Positions 49,526 to 58,631 of a DNA stretch of 64,000 nt are shown here, piece by piece; within the stretch, counting starts at the first letter, position 1; each line of letters starts with the position of its first letter. The notes under the pieces are model-generated. The model did no database searches and was not told where the DNA came from. It saw nothing but the letters and a program-made list of their open reading frames with translations. The translations under genes and the position numbers were made by a program. The stretch lies in assembly GCA_963676905.2 (NCBI GenBank), contig CAXXVE010000001.1:1240001-1304000 (forward strand), written 5' to 3'. The DNA is from Oceanispirochaeta sp963676905. GTDB lineage: Bacteria > Spirochaetota > Spirochaetia > DSM-2461.

Positions 49526-50701
49526 TCAGGGAACTGCCGTATCCGGGTCGCCTTCTGATTTTAAAAAGAGGGCGGCCGTGAGGATTCCAAGAACGGGAAA
49601 GATCGAGAGAATCTGAAAGAGAACAGTATAGCTTGTCATCTCCAGAACCCATCCTCCCAGAAATCCTCCGACAAAAAGGGAGAGTCCCAGTCCCAGGGCC
49701 GAGTAGAGGGACATGGCCATTCCTCTGTTGCCGGGAGCCACATAGCGTGTCACCAGAGTGACGATGCAGAGGTGGTTGAAACCGAAGGCGGCGCTGTGGA
49801 GGAGCTGTACCAGATAGAGGGGGAGCAGGGAACCCGCAAGGGAGTAGACCTGCATCCTTATAAATCCCGAAGCAAGTCCCAGTATCCAGATTTTTCTGAT
49901 ACCCAGTTTTCTCAACAGCCAGGTTGAGAAGAAGAAGAGGGGAAGCTCCAGAACCGGACCCACCGCCCAGAGTCCGCCGACATCGCTCCGGCCGAACTTG
50001 TTGCTTATAAGAAGAGAGAAGAATGTGTAGTGCCCGGACATTCCAAGCTGGTTGAAGAAGGCTATGACAAGGCCTACCCAGTATACGGGGGGAAATGATT
50101 TTATCCCCGTAAGGAATGAGGGGCCGTGGTGTTCCGCCCTGTGCTGTTCCGCCTTTGGCAGAAGGGGAAGAATAATCAGAATCGAGACAGTCATAAGAAG
50201 GTATATGTAAAACACCGACATCGGCCTTGAGGGATCAACGGCTCCGGTGAGCTGTATGCCCAGAGCTGTGGCCGAGTAACCAAGGCTTCCGAAGAGGCGG
50301 ATCTTTCCGTAGCTCTTCTCGGCATCCGGGACAATCTGACCGTAGTGGGCATCCAGAAGGGCAGAAGGGGATTTAACCACAAAACCCAATGCCAGGGTCA
50401 GCGGTACAAGCAGAAAAACCGAGGCTGAACTGGATATCATATAGAGGGCCAGAGCGGCCAGCAGGCATATTGTAAATATGGTTCTCCGGGGAGAGCGGAA
50501 ACGGTCGTAGAAATGACCGATGATCATCAGTCCTATGATGCTGAAAAGCTCATAGCTTCCCATAAGGAAACCGATTCTCGATGGAATCAGTCCCTTGCTC
50601 TGAAGGATAAGGGGGAAAAAGGGGATAAGAGCAGCCAGGGCTCCGAATATAAAAAAATACCCGAACCCGTAGAGGGCCAGATTTGCTTTCAGGTTTTTCA
50701 T
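49526..50701 (-). CDS. MFS transporter (MFS_1-like / nucleoside-sugar type)
   Basis: 391 residues, twelve predicted membrane helices. N-terminal half has GYFFIFGALAALIPFFPLIL and GLMIIGHFYDRFRSPRR (loop 2-3 basic motif), the second half FLGGWVLEMTSYTVLFQILSI. The shape is that of the MFS_1-like family with oligosaccharide or nucleoside symporters; substrate not resolved. It ends directly against the GH13 gene in opposite orientation and lies after the threonine genes. Confidence 0.85.
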   Translation of the reverse strand: MKNLKANLALYGFGYFFIFGALAALIPFFPLILQSKGLIPSRIGFLMGSYELFSIIGLMIIGHFYDRFRSPRRTIFTICLLAALALYMISSSASVFLLVPLTLALGFVVKSPSALLDAHYGQIVPDAEKSYGKIRLFGSLGYSATALGIQLTGAVDPSRPMSVFYIYLLMTVSILIILPLLPKAEQHRAEHHGPSFLTGIKSFPPVYWVGLVIAFFNQLGMSGHYTFFSLLISNKFGRSDVGGLWAVGPVLELPLFFFSTWLLRKLGIRKIWILGLASGFIRMQVYSLAGSLLPLYLVQLLHSAAFGFNHLCIVTLVTRYVAPGNRGMAMSLYSALGLGLSLFVGGFLGGWVLEMTSYTVLFQILSIFPVLGILTAALFLKSEGDPDTAVP

Positions 50702-50829
50702 AGCTCACTATAAAACCTTGGCGGAGCCTGTTCAATAGGCCGGACGGGAAAGTACAGACTCCCCGGGATATCCCCGGGGCTCCGAGAGCGTTCCGGCCCG
50801 TTGAGGGCGTTCAGCGGGAGTACTCCTTG

Positions 50830-51855
50830 TCAGTCCCAGTAGAGGAGAATCTTTCCCGCCTGGCCGCTTGCCATAATTTCGAATCCCCGTTCAAACTCAT
50901 CCACAGGCATCCGGTGGGTTATAATCCTTGTAATATCCAGACCCGAGCGGATCATGGCGGCCATCTTGTACCAGGTTTCAAACATCTCCCGGCCGTAAAT
51001 CCCCTTGAGCTGAAGCCCCTTGAAGATAATCTGATTCCAGTCCACAGAGGACTCTCCTGGGGGAATCCCCAGCAGGGCGACCCTGCCTCCGTTGTTCATC
51101 CTTTCGAACATATCCCTCTGTGCCGCGGGGTTCCCCGACATCTCAAGGCCCACATCAAAGCCCTCCAGCATATGGAGTTCGCTCATCACATCGCCCAGAC
51201 TGTCTTCGGCTACATTCACAGCCCGGGTGACACCGAACTGACGGGCCAGGTTGAGACGGTATTCGTTGACATCGGTGATGATGATGTACCGGGCTCCCGC
51301 ATGACGGGCCACGGCGGCGGCCATGATTCCGATGGGTCCGGCGCCGGCAATCAGAACATCCTCTCCCACCAGGTCGAAGGAGAGGGCCGTATGGACGGCG
51401 TTCCCGAAGGGATCGAAGATCGCCGCCGCCTCGTCGGATATAAAATCATCCAGTTTGAAGGCATTGTCCGCAGGGATGACAAGGTACTCTGCGAAACAGC
51501 CTGTTCGGTTGACGCCTATGCCCTCTGTATTGCGGCAGAGGTGGCGCTTTCCGGCGCGGCAGTTCCGGCAGTGCCCGCAGGTGAGGTGCCCCTCTCCGGT
51601 GACTCTGTCGCCTGCCTTAAAACCTGAAACCTCGCTGCCCAGAGCCTCAACGGTTCCCACAAACTCATGGCCCGTAATCATGGGGACCGGAATTGTGTTC
51701 TGTGACCACTTGTCCCAGTTGTAGATATGCACGTCAGTTCCGCATATGGCTGTGATCTTGATCTTAACAAGTAGATCGTTGGGGCCGTACTCGGGTTTCG
51801 GTGCATCGATCATCCAGAGTCCCGGCTTCCGTTCTGTTTTTGCCAGTGCCTTCAT
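50830..51855 (-). CDS. tdh: L-threonine 3-dehydrogenase
   Basis: 341 residues. Zinc-dependent medium-chain dehydrogenase that oxidises threonine to 2-amino-3-ketobutyrate. Catalytic zinc Cys in AICGTDVHIYNWDKW (the HIYNWD motif is Tdh-specific), structural zinc CGHCRNCRAGKRHLC, and NAD motif GAGPIGIMAAAVARHAGA. Its start overlaps the kbl stop, so the two genes are translationally coupled. Confidence 0.96.
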   Translation of the reverse strand: MKALAKTERKPGLWMIDAPKPEYGPNDLLVKIKITAICGTDVHIYNWDKWSQNTIPVPMITGHEFVGTVEALGSEVSGFKAGDRVTGEGHLTCGHCRNCRAGKRHLCRNTEGIGVNRTGCFAEYLVIPADNAFKLDDFISDEAAAIFDPFGNAVHTALSFDLVGEDVLIAGAGPIGIMAAAVARHAGARYIIITDVNEYRLNLARQFGVTRAVNVAEDSLGDVMSELHMLEGFDVGLEMSGNPAAQRDMFERMNNGGRVALLGIPPGESSVDWNQIIFKGLQLKGIYGREMFETWYKMAAMIRSGLDITRIITHRMPVDEFERGFEIMASGQAGKILLYWD

Positions 51856-53044
51856 CAGTTGATAACTCCCAGTTCTTTTCCGCAGCTTACAATCTGTTCA
51901 ATGGCGTACTCAATGTCCTCCCCGCTATGGGCGGCTGACATCTGAAACCGGATGCGGGCCTTGCCCATGGGAACTACAGGGTAGGAGAAACCGACGGCGT
52001 AGATTCCCTTTTCAAGGAGAAGGTCCGCCATCTTTCCAGCCAGAACGGCGTCGCCAAGCATCAGGGGAACAATGGGGTGCTCTCCCGGGGCGATAGTGAA
52101 TCCCGCCTCAGTCAGGGCGCTTCGGAAACGGGCTGTATGCCTCTTTAGCCTTTCCCGCAGGTCGCCGCTCTGCCTCAGGAGCTCCAGGGTTCTGAGGGCG
52201 GTAGCCGTCATCACAGGGGCCAGGGAGTTGGAGAAGAGGTAGGGCCGTGACCTCTGGCGCAGCCAGGATATAATCTCCTGACGCCCCGATGTGTATCCGC
52301 CGGAAGCGCCTCCCAGGGCTTTGCCCAGGGTTCCTGTTATAATATCCACACGGTCCTGCACTCCGCAGAGTTCGGGGGTGCCGGCGCCGGTGTCACCGAA
52401 AAGCCGACGGCATGGGAGTCGTCTACCATAACAAGGGCGTCGTATTTTTCAGCAAGATCACAGATTCCCTTCAAATTTGCGATGGTGCCGTCCATGGAGA
52501 AGACCCCGTCGGTGGCGATCAGCCTGAACCGGGCATCCGAGGATGCCTTCAGCTGCTCTTCAAGGTCGGCCATGTTGTTGTTTTTATAGCGGTAGCGCCC
52601 GGCCTTGCAGAGCCTGACGCCGTCTATGATGCTGGCGTGGTTCAGCTCGTCGCTGATCACGGCATCTTCCGGCCCCAGAAGAGTCTCAAAGAGCCCGCCG
52701 TTGGCGTCAAAGCAGGAGGAGTAGAGGATGGTGTCATCGGTATTGAGAAATTCCGAGACTGCCGCCTCAAGCTCCTTGTGGATTGTCTGGGTTCCGCAGA
52801 TAAAGCGGACCGAAGAGAGGCCGTAGCCGTACTTCTCCAGAGACTCTTCCGCGGCTTTTATAAGTTCGGGATGGTTTGCCAGGCCAAGGTAGTTATTGGC
52901 ACAGAAGTTCAGGACCTCGCCGCCTGATTTGACGGATATCCTGGACTGCTGGGGAGTGGTTATGATTCTTTCATTTTTATAGAGTCCCTCTTCCTCGAGG
53001 GTTTTCAGTTCACCTGAGAGGTGATCGAGTAGTTTTCGGCTCAT
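51855..53044 (-). pseudogene. kbl: 2-amino-3-ketobutyrate CoA ligase, disrupted by a frameshift
   Basis: PLP enzyme that cleaves 2-amino-3-ketobutyrate to glycine and acetyl-CoA, following Tdh. The first frame (53044-52337) runs from MSRKLLDHLSGELK through FCANNYLGLANHPEL to DSHAVGF, then goes astray at a run of four T (52399-52402, minus-strand GGCTTTTCGG). The correct downstream frame resumes GDTGAGTPELCGVQDRVDIITGTLGKALGG (PLP lysine). One base appears to be missing: the span is 1190 bases instead of 1191, and the rejoined product would be 396 residues, normal length. This may be a real mutation or a sequencing error. Confidence 0.85.
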
Positions 53045-53103
53045 GACAGCCTCCTGTCCTAAAGTATAGACCATAGGACAGGAAAGCCTTCAGAAAATCA
53101 AGA

Positions 53104-54450
53104 CTAGAGGACCCTGTTTTCCTTCATTACAAGACTGTAGTACTTGCCCGACTCCTTGACCGTCCGTTTCTGGGTGTCGTAGTCGACCCGGATCATGCCG
53201 AAGCGGCGGCTGTAGCCGAAGGCCCACTCAAAGTTGTCCATCAGGGACCAGAGGTAGTAGCCCTTCAGGTTGGCCCCCTCTTCGATGGCCCTGTGGCAGG
53301 CCCTGAGATGGGTCCGGAGGTACTCAATACGGTCGTAGTCACGGACGGTTCCGTCTGTATCCATCTTATCGTCGGCGGCCATGCCGTTCTCGGTGATGTA
53401 GACGGGGGTCTCAGGGAAGAACTCCTTCAGGTATTTAAGGTTCCAGTAGAGGGAGTCCGGAGTGATGGGCCAGTCCATCTCTGTCCGGGGATACTTCGCG
53501 GGGACTTCAGCCACCTCGTATCCCGCTTCGTTGTCCGCTGCACGGACGGGGGCGCAGCTGTAGTAGTTGATGCCGATATAGTCCACCGGTGTGGAGATGA
53601 TCTTCATATCCTCGGCGGTGAAATCGGGGAGGGGGCCGTAGTGGCGCTCATAGGCTGTTTCATCGTATTCGCCGGTCATCATGGGAAAGAGGCGCTGGGA
53701 GTTTCTCTCCTGCCATGCCTTCCGTGCGGCGGCGCGGTGCTCCTCTGTGTCCATCACGGGCCAGGGGCATTCGTTGTTGTCCACCAGTCCCACAGAAGCG
53801 CCTTTGACGTTCTCCCTCAGAACCCGTGTTGCAAGGCCGTGTCCAAGAAGAGCGTTGTGAACAGTCTGGTTTGTGGTCTTGTCATCTTCAAGCCCACCGG
53901 GAGCGTGCATGTCCATCTTGTGGGCCAGGGTTGTAAAACACATAATCTCATTGATGGTTGCCCACTTTGTTACTCTGTCTCCCAGGCTGCGGCTGACCAC
54001 GTCGGTATAGTCGGCAAAGAGCTCCGCAGTTTTGCGGTTCTTCCATCCGCCGTAGCGGTCCTGGAGAACCTGGGGCAGATCCCAGTGAAAGAGGGTTACA
54101 AGAGGTTCTATCCCGGCTCCGAGTAGTTCATCGATCAGGCTGTTGTAGAAGTCCAGCCCCTTCTGATTGATCTCTCCCTCTCCTGAAGGCATGATCCGGG
54201 GCCAGGCGATGGAGAGGCGGTAGTTCTTCAGTCCCAGATCCTTCATCAGGGCCACATCGGACTTGTAGAGGTGGTAGTGGTCGCAGGCTACATTTCCTGT
54301 GTCGCCTCCCACGGTCTTGCCGGGGCGGCGGCAGAAGCGGTCCCAGGTGGATTCACCGCGGCCGTCTTCCTGCCATGCTCCCTCGATCTGATAGGATGCG
54401 GTTGCCGATCCCCAGACGAAGTCGGAGGGGAATGTATATTTCTGGTTCAT
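53104..54450 (-). CDS. family 1 glycosidase (beta-glucosidase)
   Basis: 448 residues. GH1 fold with start FPSDFVWGSATASYQIEGAW, acid/base Glu in ATINEIMCF (usually TxNEP) and nucleophile Glu in VYITENGMAADD; the WSLMDNFEWAFGYSRRFG aglycone-site segment is present. The SLMDNFEWA form points to beta-glucosidase rather than 6-phospho-beta-glucosidase, but this is not certain. Its divergent neighbour is an AraC-type regulator. Confidence 0.93.
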   Translation of the reverse strand: MNQKYTFPSDFVWGSATASYQIEGAWQEDGRGESTWDRFCRRPGKTVGGDTGNVACDHYHLYKSDVALMKDLGLKNYRLSIAWPRIMPSGEGEINQKGLDFYNSLIDELLGAGIEPLVTLFHWDLPQVLQDRYGGWKNRKTAELFADYTDVVSRSLGDRVTKWATINEIMCFTTLAHKMDMHAPGGLEDDKTTNQTVHNALLGHGLATRVLRENVKGASVGLVDNNECPWPVMDTEEHRAAARKAWQERNSQRLFPMMTGEYDETAYERHYGPLPDFTAEDMKIISTPVDYIGINYYSCAPVRAADNEAGYEVAEVPAKYPRTEMDWPITPDSLYWNLKYLKEFFPETPVYITENGMAADDKMDTDGTVRDYDRIEYLRTHLRACHRAIEEGANLKGYYLWSLMDNFEWAFGYSRRFGMIRVDYDTQKRTVKESGKYYSLVMKENRVL

Positions 54451-54485
54451 ATCTGTTTCCTTTGTTCAAAGTATTATCTTATTGA

Positions 54486-54552
54486 ATTCTAAATTGTATT
54501 TTAATCATATGGATTTGATTTATTCTAACGTATATATGATATAATATTCTAA
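54486..54552 (+). promoter_or_regulatory. direct repeats and -10 in the bgl/araC divergent region
   Basis: Three ATTCTAA repeats start at 54486, 54522 and 54546 (36 and 24 bases apart). TTGATT (54515-54520) and TATAAT (54540-54545) are 19 bases apart. Repeats in this gap could be AraC-type binding sites for both genes; the promoter spacing is longer than usual. Confidence 0.35.
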
Positions 54553-54581
54553 TTATTTGATATTTTGTGAGGAGGACCGCT

Positions 54582-55469
54582 GTGGCGGAAGTGAGGCCGG
54601 TTCAGTTATCTGAAATCAGACCCTACAACTATACACTCTACCGGATCAGAAGCAGCAAGCCCTGGTCCTTTCCACGGCACCGTCACAGTGAGGTATTTGA
54701 GTTCTACTACCTCTTTGAGGGGGAACTCATCCATAACTTTGATACAGAGAAAGTTATGATGAGGGAGGGGGACTTCCTTTCAGTTTCCGAGAAGGAGCAT
54801 CACAGCCTCAAAGGTAGGAATTTCGACTTTTTCAATCTGATTCTCCCTGTTCCCTACTGGGAGAACCTGATGCAGACCCCGGGAATGAAGACAGTCTTCC
54901 CTTTCGAATATGGCGGCAGTCCAGCATCACAGTCCGGAGAGGCAGCCGGCACTCAGCGGATCATGACCCGGTTCCAGGGAGGACGGCAGGCCTGGATTAC
55001 AGAGCAGATGGAGCGGCTCTTCCTCTATCAGAAGAGTGAGTACGGCGATCTGCTTCTGGGGGGATTCCTTATGAATCTGGCTGCGGAACTCACCGGTCCT
55101 CCCGAAGGTGTGGGTGACGGCGGCAGAGAGTATCCCCTCTGGCTGAAGGACCTTATAAGTGAGGTCGACGGACGGATGGCTTTGGAAGTGCTTTCAGTAA
55201 ACGACCTTGTAAGACTCTCTTCCAAGAGCCCCGAGCATCTGGCCCGGACCTTCCGCCGCTGCCTGGGGACCACTCCCTCGTCCTGGCTCAACTCCCAGAA
55301 ACTGGAGCATGCCGCCCTGATGCTGGAGCACTCAAATACGGCGGTCCTTGATATTGCCCTCTCCCTTGGCTTTGAGAATCTCGGATACTTCTACAGGCTC
55401 TTCAAGGAGAGTTTCGGTGTCCCTCCTGTGGTCTACAGAAAGGAACGGGCCCTCTTTCAGGGCTCCTGA
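54582..55469 (+). CDS. AraC-family transcriptional regulator
   Basis: 295 residues from GTG at 54582 (GAGGAGG 6 bases upstream; an earlier GTG at 54567 is inside the ribosome site). N-terminal cupin-like sensing domain (KPWSFPRHRHSEVFEFYYLFEG, FLSVSEKEHHSLKG) and C-terminal double helix-turn-helix (LSVNDLVRLSSKSPEHLARTFRR, VLDIALSLGFENLGYFYRLFKE). Divergent from the beta-glucosidase gene and likely its activator. Its end overlaps the end of the gene at 55457 by 13 bases. Confidence 0.93.
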   Translation: MAEVRPVQLSEIRPYNYTLYRIRSSKPWSFPRHRHSEVFEFYYLFEGELIHNFDTEKVMMREGDFLSVSEKEHHSLKGRNFDFFNLILPVPYWENLMQTPGMKTVFPFEYGGSPASQSGEAAGTQRIMTRFQGGRQAWITEQMERLFLYQKSEYGDLLLGGFLMNLAAELTGPPEGVGDGGREYPLWLKDLISEVDGRMALEVLSVNDLVRLSSKSPEHLARTFRRCLGTTPSSWLNSQKLEHAALMLEHSNTAVLDIALSLGFENLGYFYRLFKESFGVPPVVYRKERALFQGS

Positions 55470-56659
55470 TGGGGTTCGTCCCAGTGAAGGCCCTGGTAGA
55501 TATCGGTTCTCCATATGGAGTAGTTCAGCCGCCAGGTCCACTTGGAGTCGCATTCCATATCGATACGGAGCTCCGCTTTGTCAAGCTCCAGGGTAATCTC
55601 CTTCTCCTCTCCCGCTGCGCATAGATACTCCAGGATCTGTTCGCTGCCGTCGTATATAAGATGAATCCGGGCTTTTCCCGAACCCTCTCCGGTCTCTTCA
55701 AAAGAGAGGTCAAGACCGATCTCATACACCTTGCCTTCCCTGTCTGTAAAGGAGGCTGAGTGTTCGGCAACAGCGTTCTCTCCCGAGCCGGGGGTTACTT
55801 CCACCCGCTCCCTTATAATCTGCTGCATATCATAGATGATGGAATTGAAGTGTCTTGTCTTATCTTCGAGAACCAGGGACTGCCCCGGGGCCAGATTGAA
55901 CTCTTCCACCCAGTCGGAAAAGATAATCTCCGGAGTCTTTACAACGCCGAAGTTCTGGGTCAGATGTACTCTCAGGCTGTGGCTTCCCGCTGGAAGGACT
56001 ATCTCTGCAGGTACCGTGGCATCTCCCGTGGTGTAGCCTGTAAACTCTCCATCCACAAAAATTCTGGCATCGATCAGGTGCGAAAAGAGGAGAACCTTTC
56101 CCGGTTCCTGCTGGCTTGTCGCTATAATGGAGCGCTCCCCGGACTTTGACTGCAGTACAAGTTCACGGCCAGTCAGATGGAGGAGAAGCTTTTCACTCAG
56201 GGAATGAACTGTATTCTCACGGTATCCTCTCTCTGAAAAGCTGTAGCTCCGTCCGGTCTCGGTCTCGACAAGATCAAGATTGAGGAAGAGGTCCTCTCCC
56301 AGGAAGACATAACCTCCCTTGAGTATATATCCCGCTCCCACAAGACGGCCTGTTTCGATAATTCTCTTTTCATCCATGGCGCCTGTAAACTGCAGCTTCT
56401 GTTCCTTGAGGACATCATTGAGATTGTTCCGGTCTACAAGAATCACAGCGCCCGAATCGGAGAGGTCCTGGCGGACAATAGAGCTGATCAGCCCTGACAG
56501 GTACTCCTGGGCGGGGTCCCTGTTCATATTTTCAAAGGGCAGAACCGCAAGGGTTGCTTTATCTTCATCCGCGGCGATGGGCATGATGAATCCGAGGGTA
56601 AAAAAAAGAGCCGCCCCGAAGGTCAGGCATAGTTTTCTGAGTCTGATACTGTTGGTCAT
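55457..56659 (-). CDS. CsgG/FlgO-like exported protein with a PEGA-type segment
   Basis: 400 residues. Signal peptide LCLTFGAALFFTLGFIMPIAA; residues ~35-170 form a CsgG/FlgO-type domain (LAVLPFENMNRDPAQEYLSG, VILVDRNNLNDVLKEQKLQFTG, LVGAGYILKGGY); ~205-260 resemble a PEGA domain (DARIFVDGEFTGYTTGDATV and LPAGSHSLRVHL); the rest is strand-rich. A putative promoter lies so close that the message may start almost at the ATG. It overlaps the AraC gene tail-to-tail by 13 bases. Likely a periplasmic or outer-membrane protein. Confidence 0.8.
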   Translation of the reverse strand: MTNSIRLRKLCLTFGAALFFTLGFIMPIAADEDKATLAVLPFENMNRDPAQEYLSGLISSIVRQDLSDSGAVILVDRNNLNDVLKEQKLQFTGAMDEKRIIETGRLVGAGYILKGGYVFLGEDLFLNLDLVETETGRSYSFSERGYRENTVHSLSEKLLLHLTGRELVLQSKSGERSIIATSQQEPGKVLLFSHLIDARIFVDGEFTGYTTGDATVPAEIVLPAGSHSLRVHLTQNFGVVKTPEIIFSDWVEEFNLAPGQSLVLEDKTRHFNSIIYDMQQIIRERVEVTPGSGENAVAEHSASFTDREGKVYEIGLDLSFEETGEGSGKARIHLIYDGSEQILEYLCAAGEEKEITLELDKAELRIDMECDSKWTWRLNYSIWRTDIYQGLHWDEPHQEP

Positions 56660-56665
56660 GACAAA

Positions 56666-56694
56666 AGTATACTACCTGATGCTGTTTTTGTCCT
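56666..56694 (-). promoter_or_regulatory. candidate promoter of the FlgO-like gene at 55457
   Basis: Minus strand: AGGACA (56689-56694), 17 bases, TATACT (56666-56671). The ATG (56657-56659) is 6 bases past the -10, so the transcript may start on the start codon. Confidence 0.5.
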
Positions 56695-56730
56695 GAGTCA
56701 CTGAAATCTCTCTGACAGAAGGGAATATTT

Positions 56731-57582
56731 CTATATTTTCTTTGAGTCCAGAGCCCTGCGGGTCTTCTTCATGTTCAGAAGGGCTTTATCGTAATTTTTG
56801 AGTACCGTCCCTATAAAGAGAGAGTCTATAATGGAAAGCTCCGCGATCCTGGAGGAGAGAGCTTCTGTCTTGAATTCTGTTTCCGGGGAGGCTGTAAAAA
56901 GAGGTATGTCGCTGTATTTAAGAATAGGGCAGCGGCTGTAGTTTGTGATGGTGATGACTTTTGCACCTGCTTTGGACGCAATAGAAGCCACATCTATTGT
57001 CGTGCTTGAGGCGCCGGAGTGGGATATGGCTATTACAGTATCATTGCTTTCAAGAATGGAAGCCGCCATTGCCTGAATGTTCACATCTCCTGTCGCAACA
57101 GGCAGGTATCCGATTCGGACAAACTTATGCTGTGCATCCTGGGCAATGATGCTTGAACCGCCTACGCCGAAGAAGAACAGTCGATTTGAAGCAAGAATCA
57201 GATTTACAGCCTTCTCAATATTCTCCTTATTCAGCACCGACAGAGTATCTGTAAGAGCCTGAATATTAGAGTGGAAGACCTTCTCTACAATGGCGGGGAT
57301 TGTGTCTTCCTGTGAGAGTTTCTCATAGATCTGCATGGAGGGTTCGATAAACTCCTGGGCGATGCTTATCTTCAGTGCCTGAAATCCCTTGTATCCCAGT
57401 TTTTTGGCAAGTCTTACAAGTGAGGGTTCACTTGTTTCACAGATCTCGGCAAGTTCTGTGATAGACATGTGGATTACCTTTCTGCTGTTCTCCTGTATAT
57501 AGGCACAAACAGATTTCTCTTTACTGCTGAGATTGTTCTGTTCCAGATTTATCCGGATTGTGTAACTGGTGCTGCTGTCCAT
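56731..57582 (-). CDS. RpiR-family transcriptional regulator
   Basis: 283 residues from the ATG at 57582; longer upstream in-frame sequence runs through the intergenic region and the divergent gene. N-terminal helix-turn-helix (MSITELAEICETSEPSLVRLAKKLGYKGFQALK) and a C-terminal SIS domain (FFFGVGGSSIIAQDAQHKFVRIG, VIAISHSGASSTTIDVA) that binds a sugar phosphate. Divergent from the aldolase gene, so probably controls it and the dehydrogenase and kinase genes. Palindromes in the gap may be its sites. Confidence 0.93.
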   Translation of the reverse strand: MDSSTSYTIRINLEQNNLSSKEKSVCAYIQENSRKVIHMSITELAEICETSEPSLVRLAKKLGYKGFQALKISIAQEFIEPSMQIYEKLSQEDTIPAIVEKVFHSNIQALTDTLSVLNKENIEKAVNLILASNRLFFFGVGGSSIIAQDAQHKFVRIGYLPVATGDVNIQAMAASILESNDTVIAISHSGASSTTIDVASIASKAGAKVITITNYSRCPILKYSDIPLFTASPETEFKTEALSSRIAELSIIDSLFIGTVLKNYDKALLNMKKTRRALDSKKI

Positions 57583-57697
57583 TTCTCTGGGACCGGTCCT
57601 CTGCCCTTTCCGGGGGCTAAAATATTCTGAAACTATCGTTATTCTCCTGATTTTACAATGATTTCTGATCTGATGAAAGAGTCTTGAATTCTGAAAA

Positions 57698-57745
57698 TGG
57701 AAGAAACTTTCAATAAATATAAATAAAATAGTGAAAAAAGTTCCA
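57698..57745. promoter_or_regulatory. candidate RpiR operators upstream of the aldolase operon
   Basis: TGGAAGAAACTTTCA (57698-57712) and TGAAAAAAGTTCCA (57732-57745) are imperfect palindromes of related type, inverted to each other, in the divergent gap. Their form (TGRAA..TTYCA) resembles the sites of the second RpiR regulator at 61204. Confidence 0.4.
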
Positions 57746-57817
57746 TATCGGGTTATATTCAGTTCATTAGACAGGTCAAAGAGCCCCACCGGGGGAATAA
57801 ACTTTCAGGAGAGGATT

Positions 57818-58621
57818 ATGAATGCAGGGAAACAGATAAGAATGGCAAGGCTCTTCAATGCCAAATCCAACAGGCTGCTGGCAATCACTATGGATCATCC
57901 CATTACCAGAGGGGTTCTTCCGGGACTGGAGAACATCCGGGAAACAATGGAAAAGGTTGTGGCAGGAGGCCCGGATGCGGTTACAATACAGAAGGGAATC
58001 GGACGGAGTGTATTTCCTCCCCATGCGGGTAAGGTGGCGATGATTATGAAGTCCACAAGCTATTCCATCCCCTACCACCCGCATTTCGACACTCCCGTTG
58101 CAGATGTGGAGGAGGCTGTGTCCCTGGGAGCCGATGCAATCTCTGTGGGGATGATTGTGGGCGGCCCTGAGCAGGCTGAGCAGCTGACCAATCTTGGCCG
58201 GATCAGCAGGGATGCTGAAAAAATGGGTATGCCCCTTGTGGCTCATATCTATCCAAAGGGTTCGATGATCAATGATCCGACCGATGCCGATGCCCTTGCC
58301 TATGCCGTCCGGGCGGGCGCTGAACTGGGGGTGGATGTAATAAAAACTATATGGAGCGGATCAAAGGAGAGTTTTCAGAAAGTCATTGACTCCTGTCCTG
58401 CAAGGGTCTGTCTGGCAGGCGGAGCGGCCGGGAATGAGCTTATTGACTATCTTCAGATGACAAGAGACGGCCTTGATATAGGGCTGGCGGGAGTCACCTA
58501 CGGCCGGAGTGTCTGGCAGGACCCCTTTCCGACAGCCGTGGTAAAATGTCTGAAAGCTCTGATCCATGATGACCTTTCGGTCGAAAAAGCTCTGGATGTT
58601 TACAAAGAGAACTGCAATTAA
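57818..58621 (+). CDS. class I aldolase, DhnA/LsrF-type
   Basis: 267 residues from ATG 57818 (AGGAG upstream). TIM-barrel class I aldolase of the archaeal FBP aldolase/LsrF family: AITMDHPITRGVLPG start, DAVTIQKGIG, VAHIYPKGS, Schiff-base Lys in GVDVIKTIWSG, and phosphate-binding VCLAGGAAGNELIDY and GVTYGRSVWQD at the end. It would split a ketose phosphate into two three-carbon or related units. First gene of aldolase-dehydrogenase-kinase. Confidence 0.85.
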   Translation: MNAGKQIRMARLFNAKSNRLLAITMDHPITRGVLPGLENIRETMEKVVAGGPDAVTIQKGIGRSVFPPHAGKVAMIMKSTSYSIPYHPHFDTPVADVEEAVSLGADAISVGMIVGGPEQAEQLTNLGRISRDAEKMGMPLVAHIYPKGSMINDPTDADALAYAVRAGAELGVDVIKTIWSGSKESFQKVIDSCPARVCLAGGAAGNELIDYLQMTRDGLDIGLAGVTYGRSVWQDPFPTAVVKCLKALIHDDLSVEKALDVYKENCN

Positions 58622-58631
58622 GGAGCCGCTT

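Noticed and set aside
50761..50779. Terminator at the CCCCGGG palindrome after tdh
   Set aside because: It forms a 7-bp stem but no T-run follows on the minus strand, so terminator function is not supported.
52337..52420. Programmed -1 frameshift in kbl
   Set aside because: The slip site TTTT lacks the usual X XXY YYZ heptamer, and no downstream pseudoknot is evident; a missing base is simpler.
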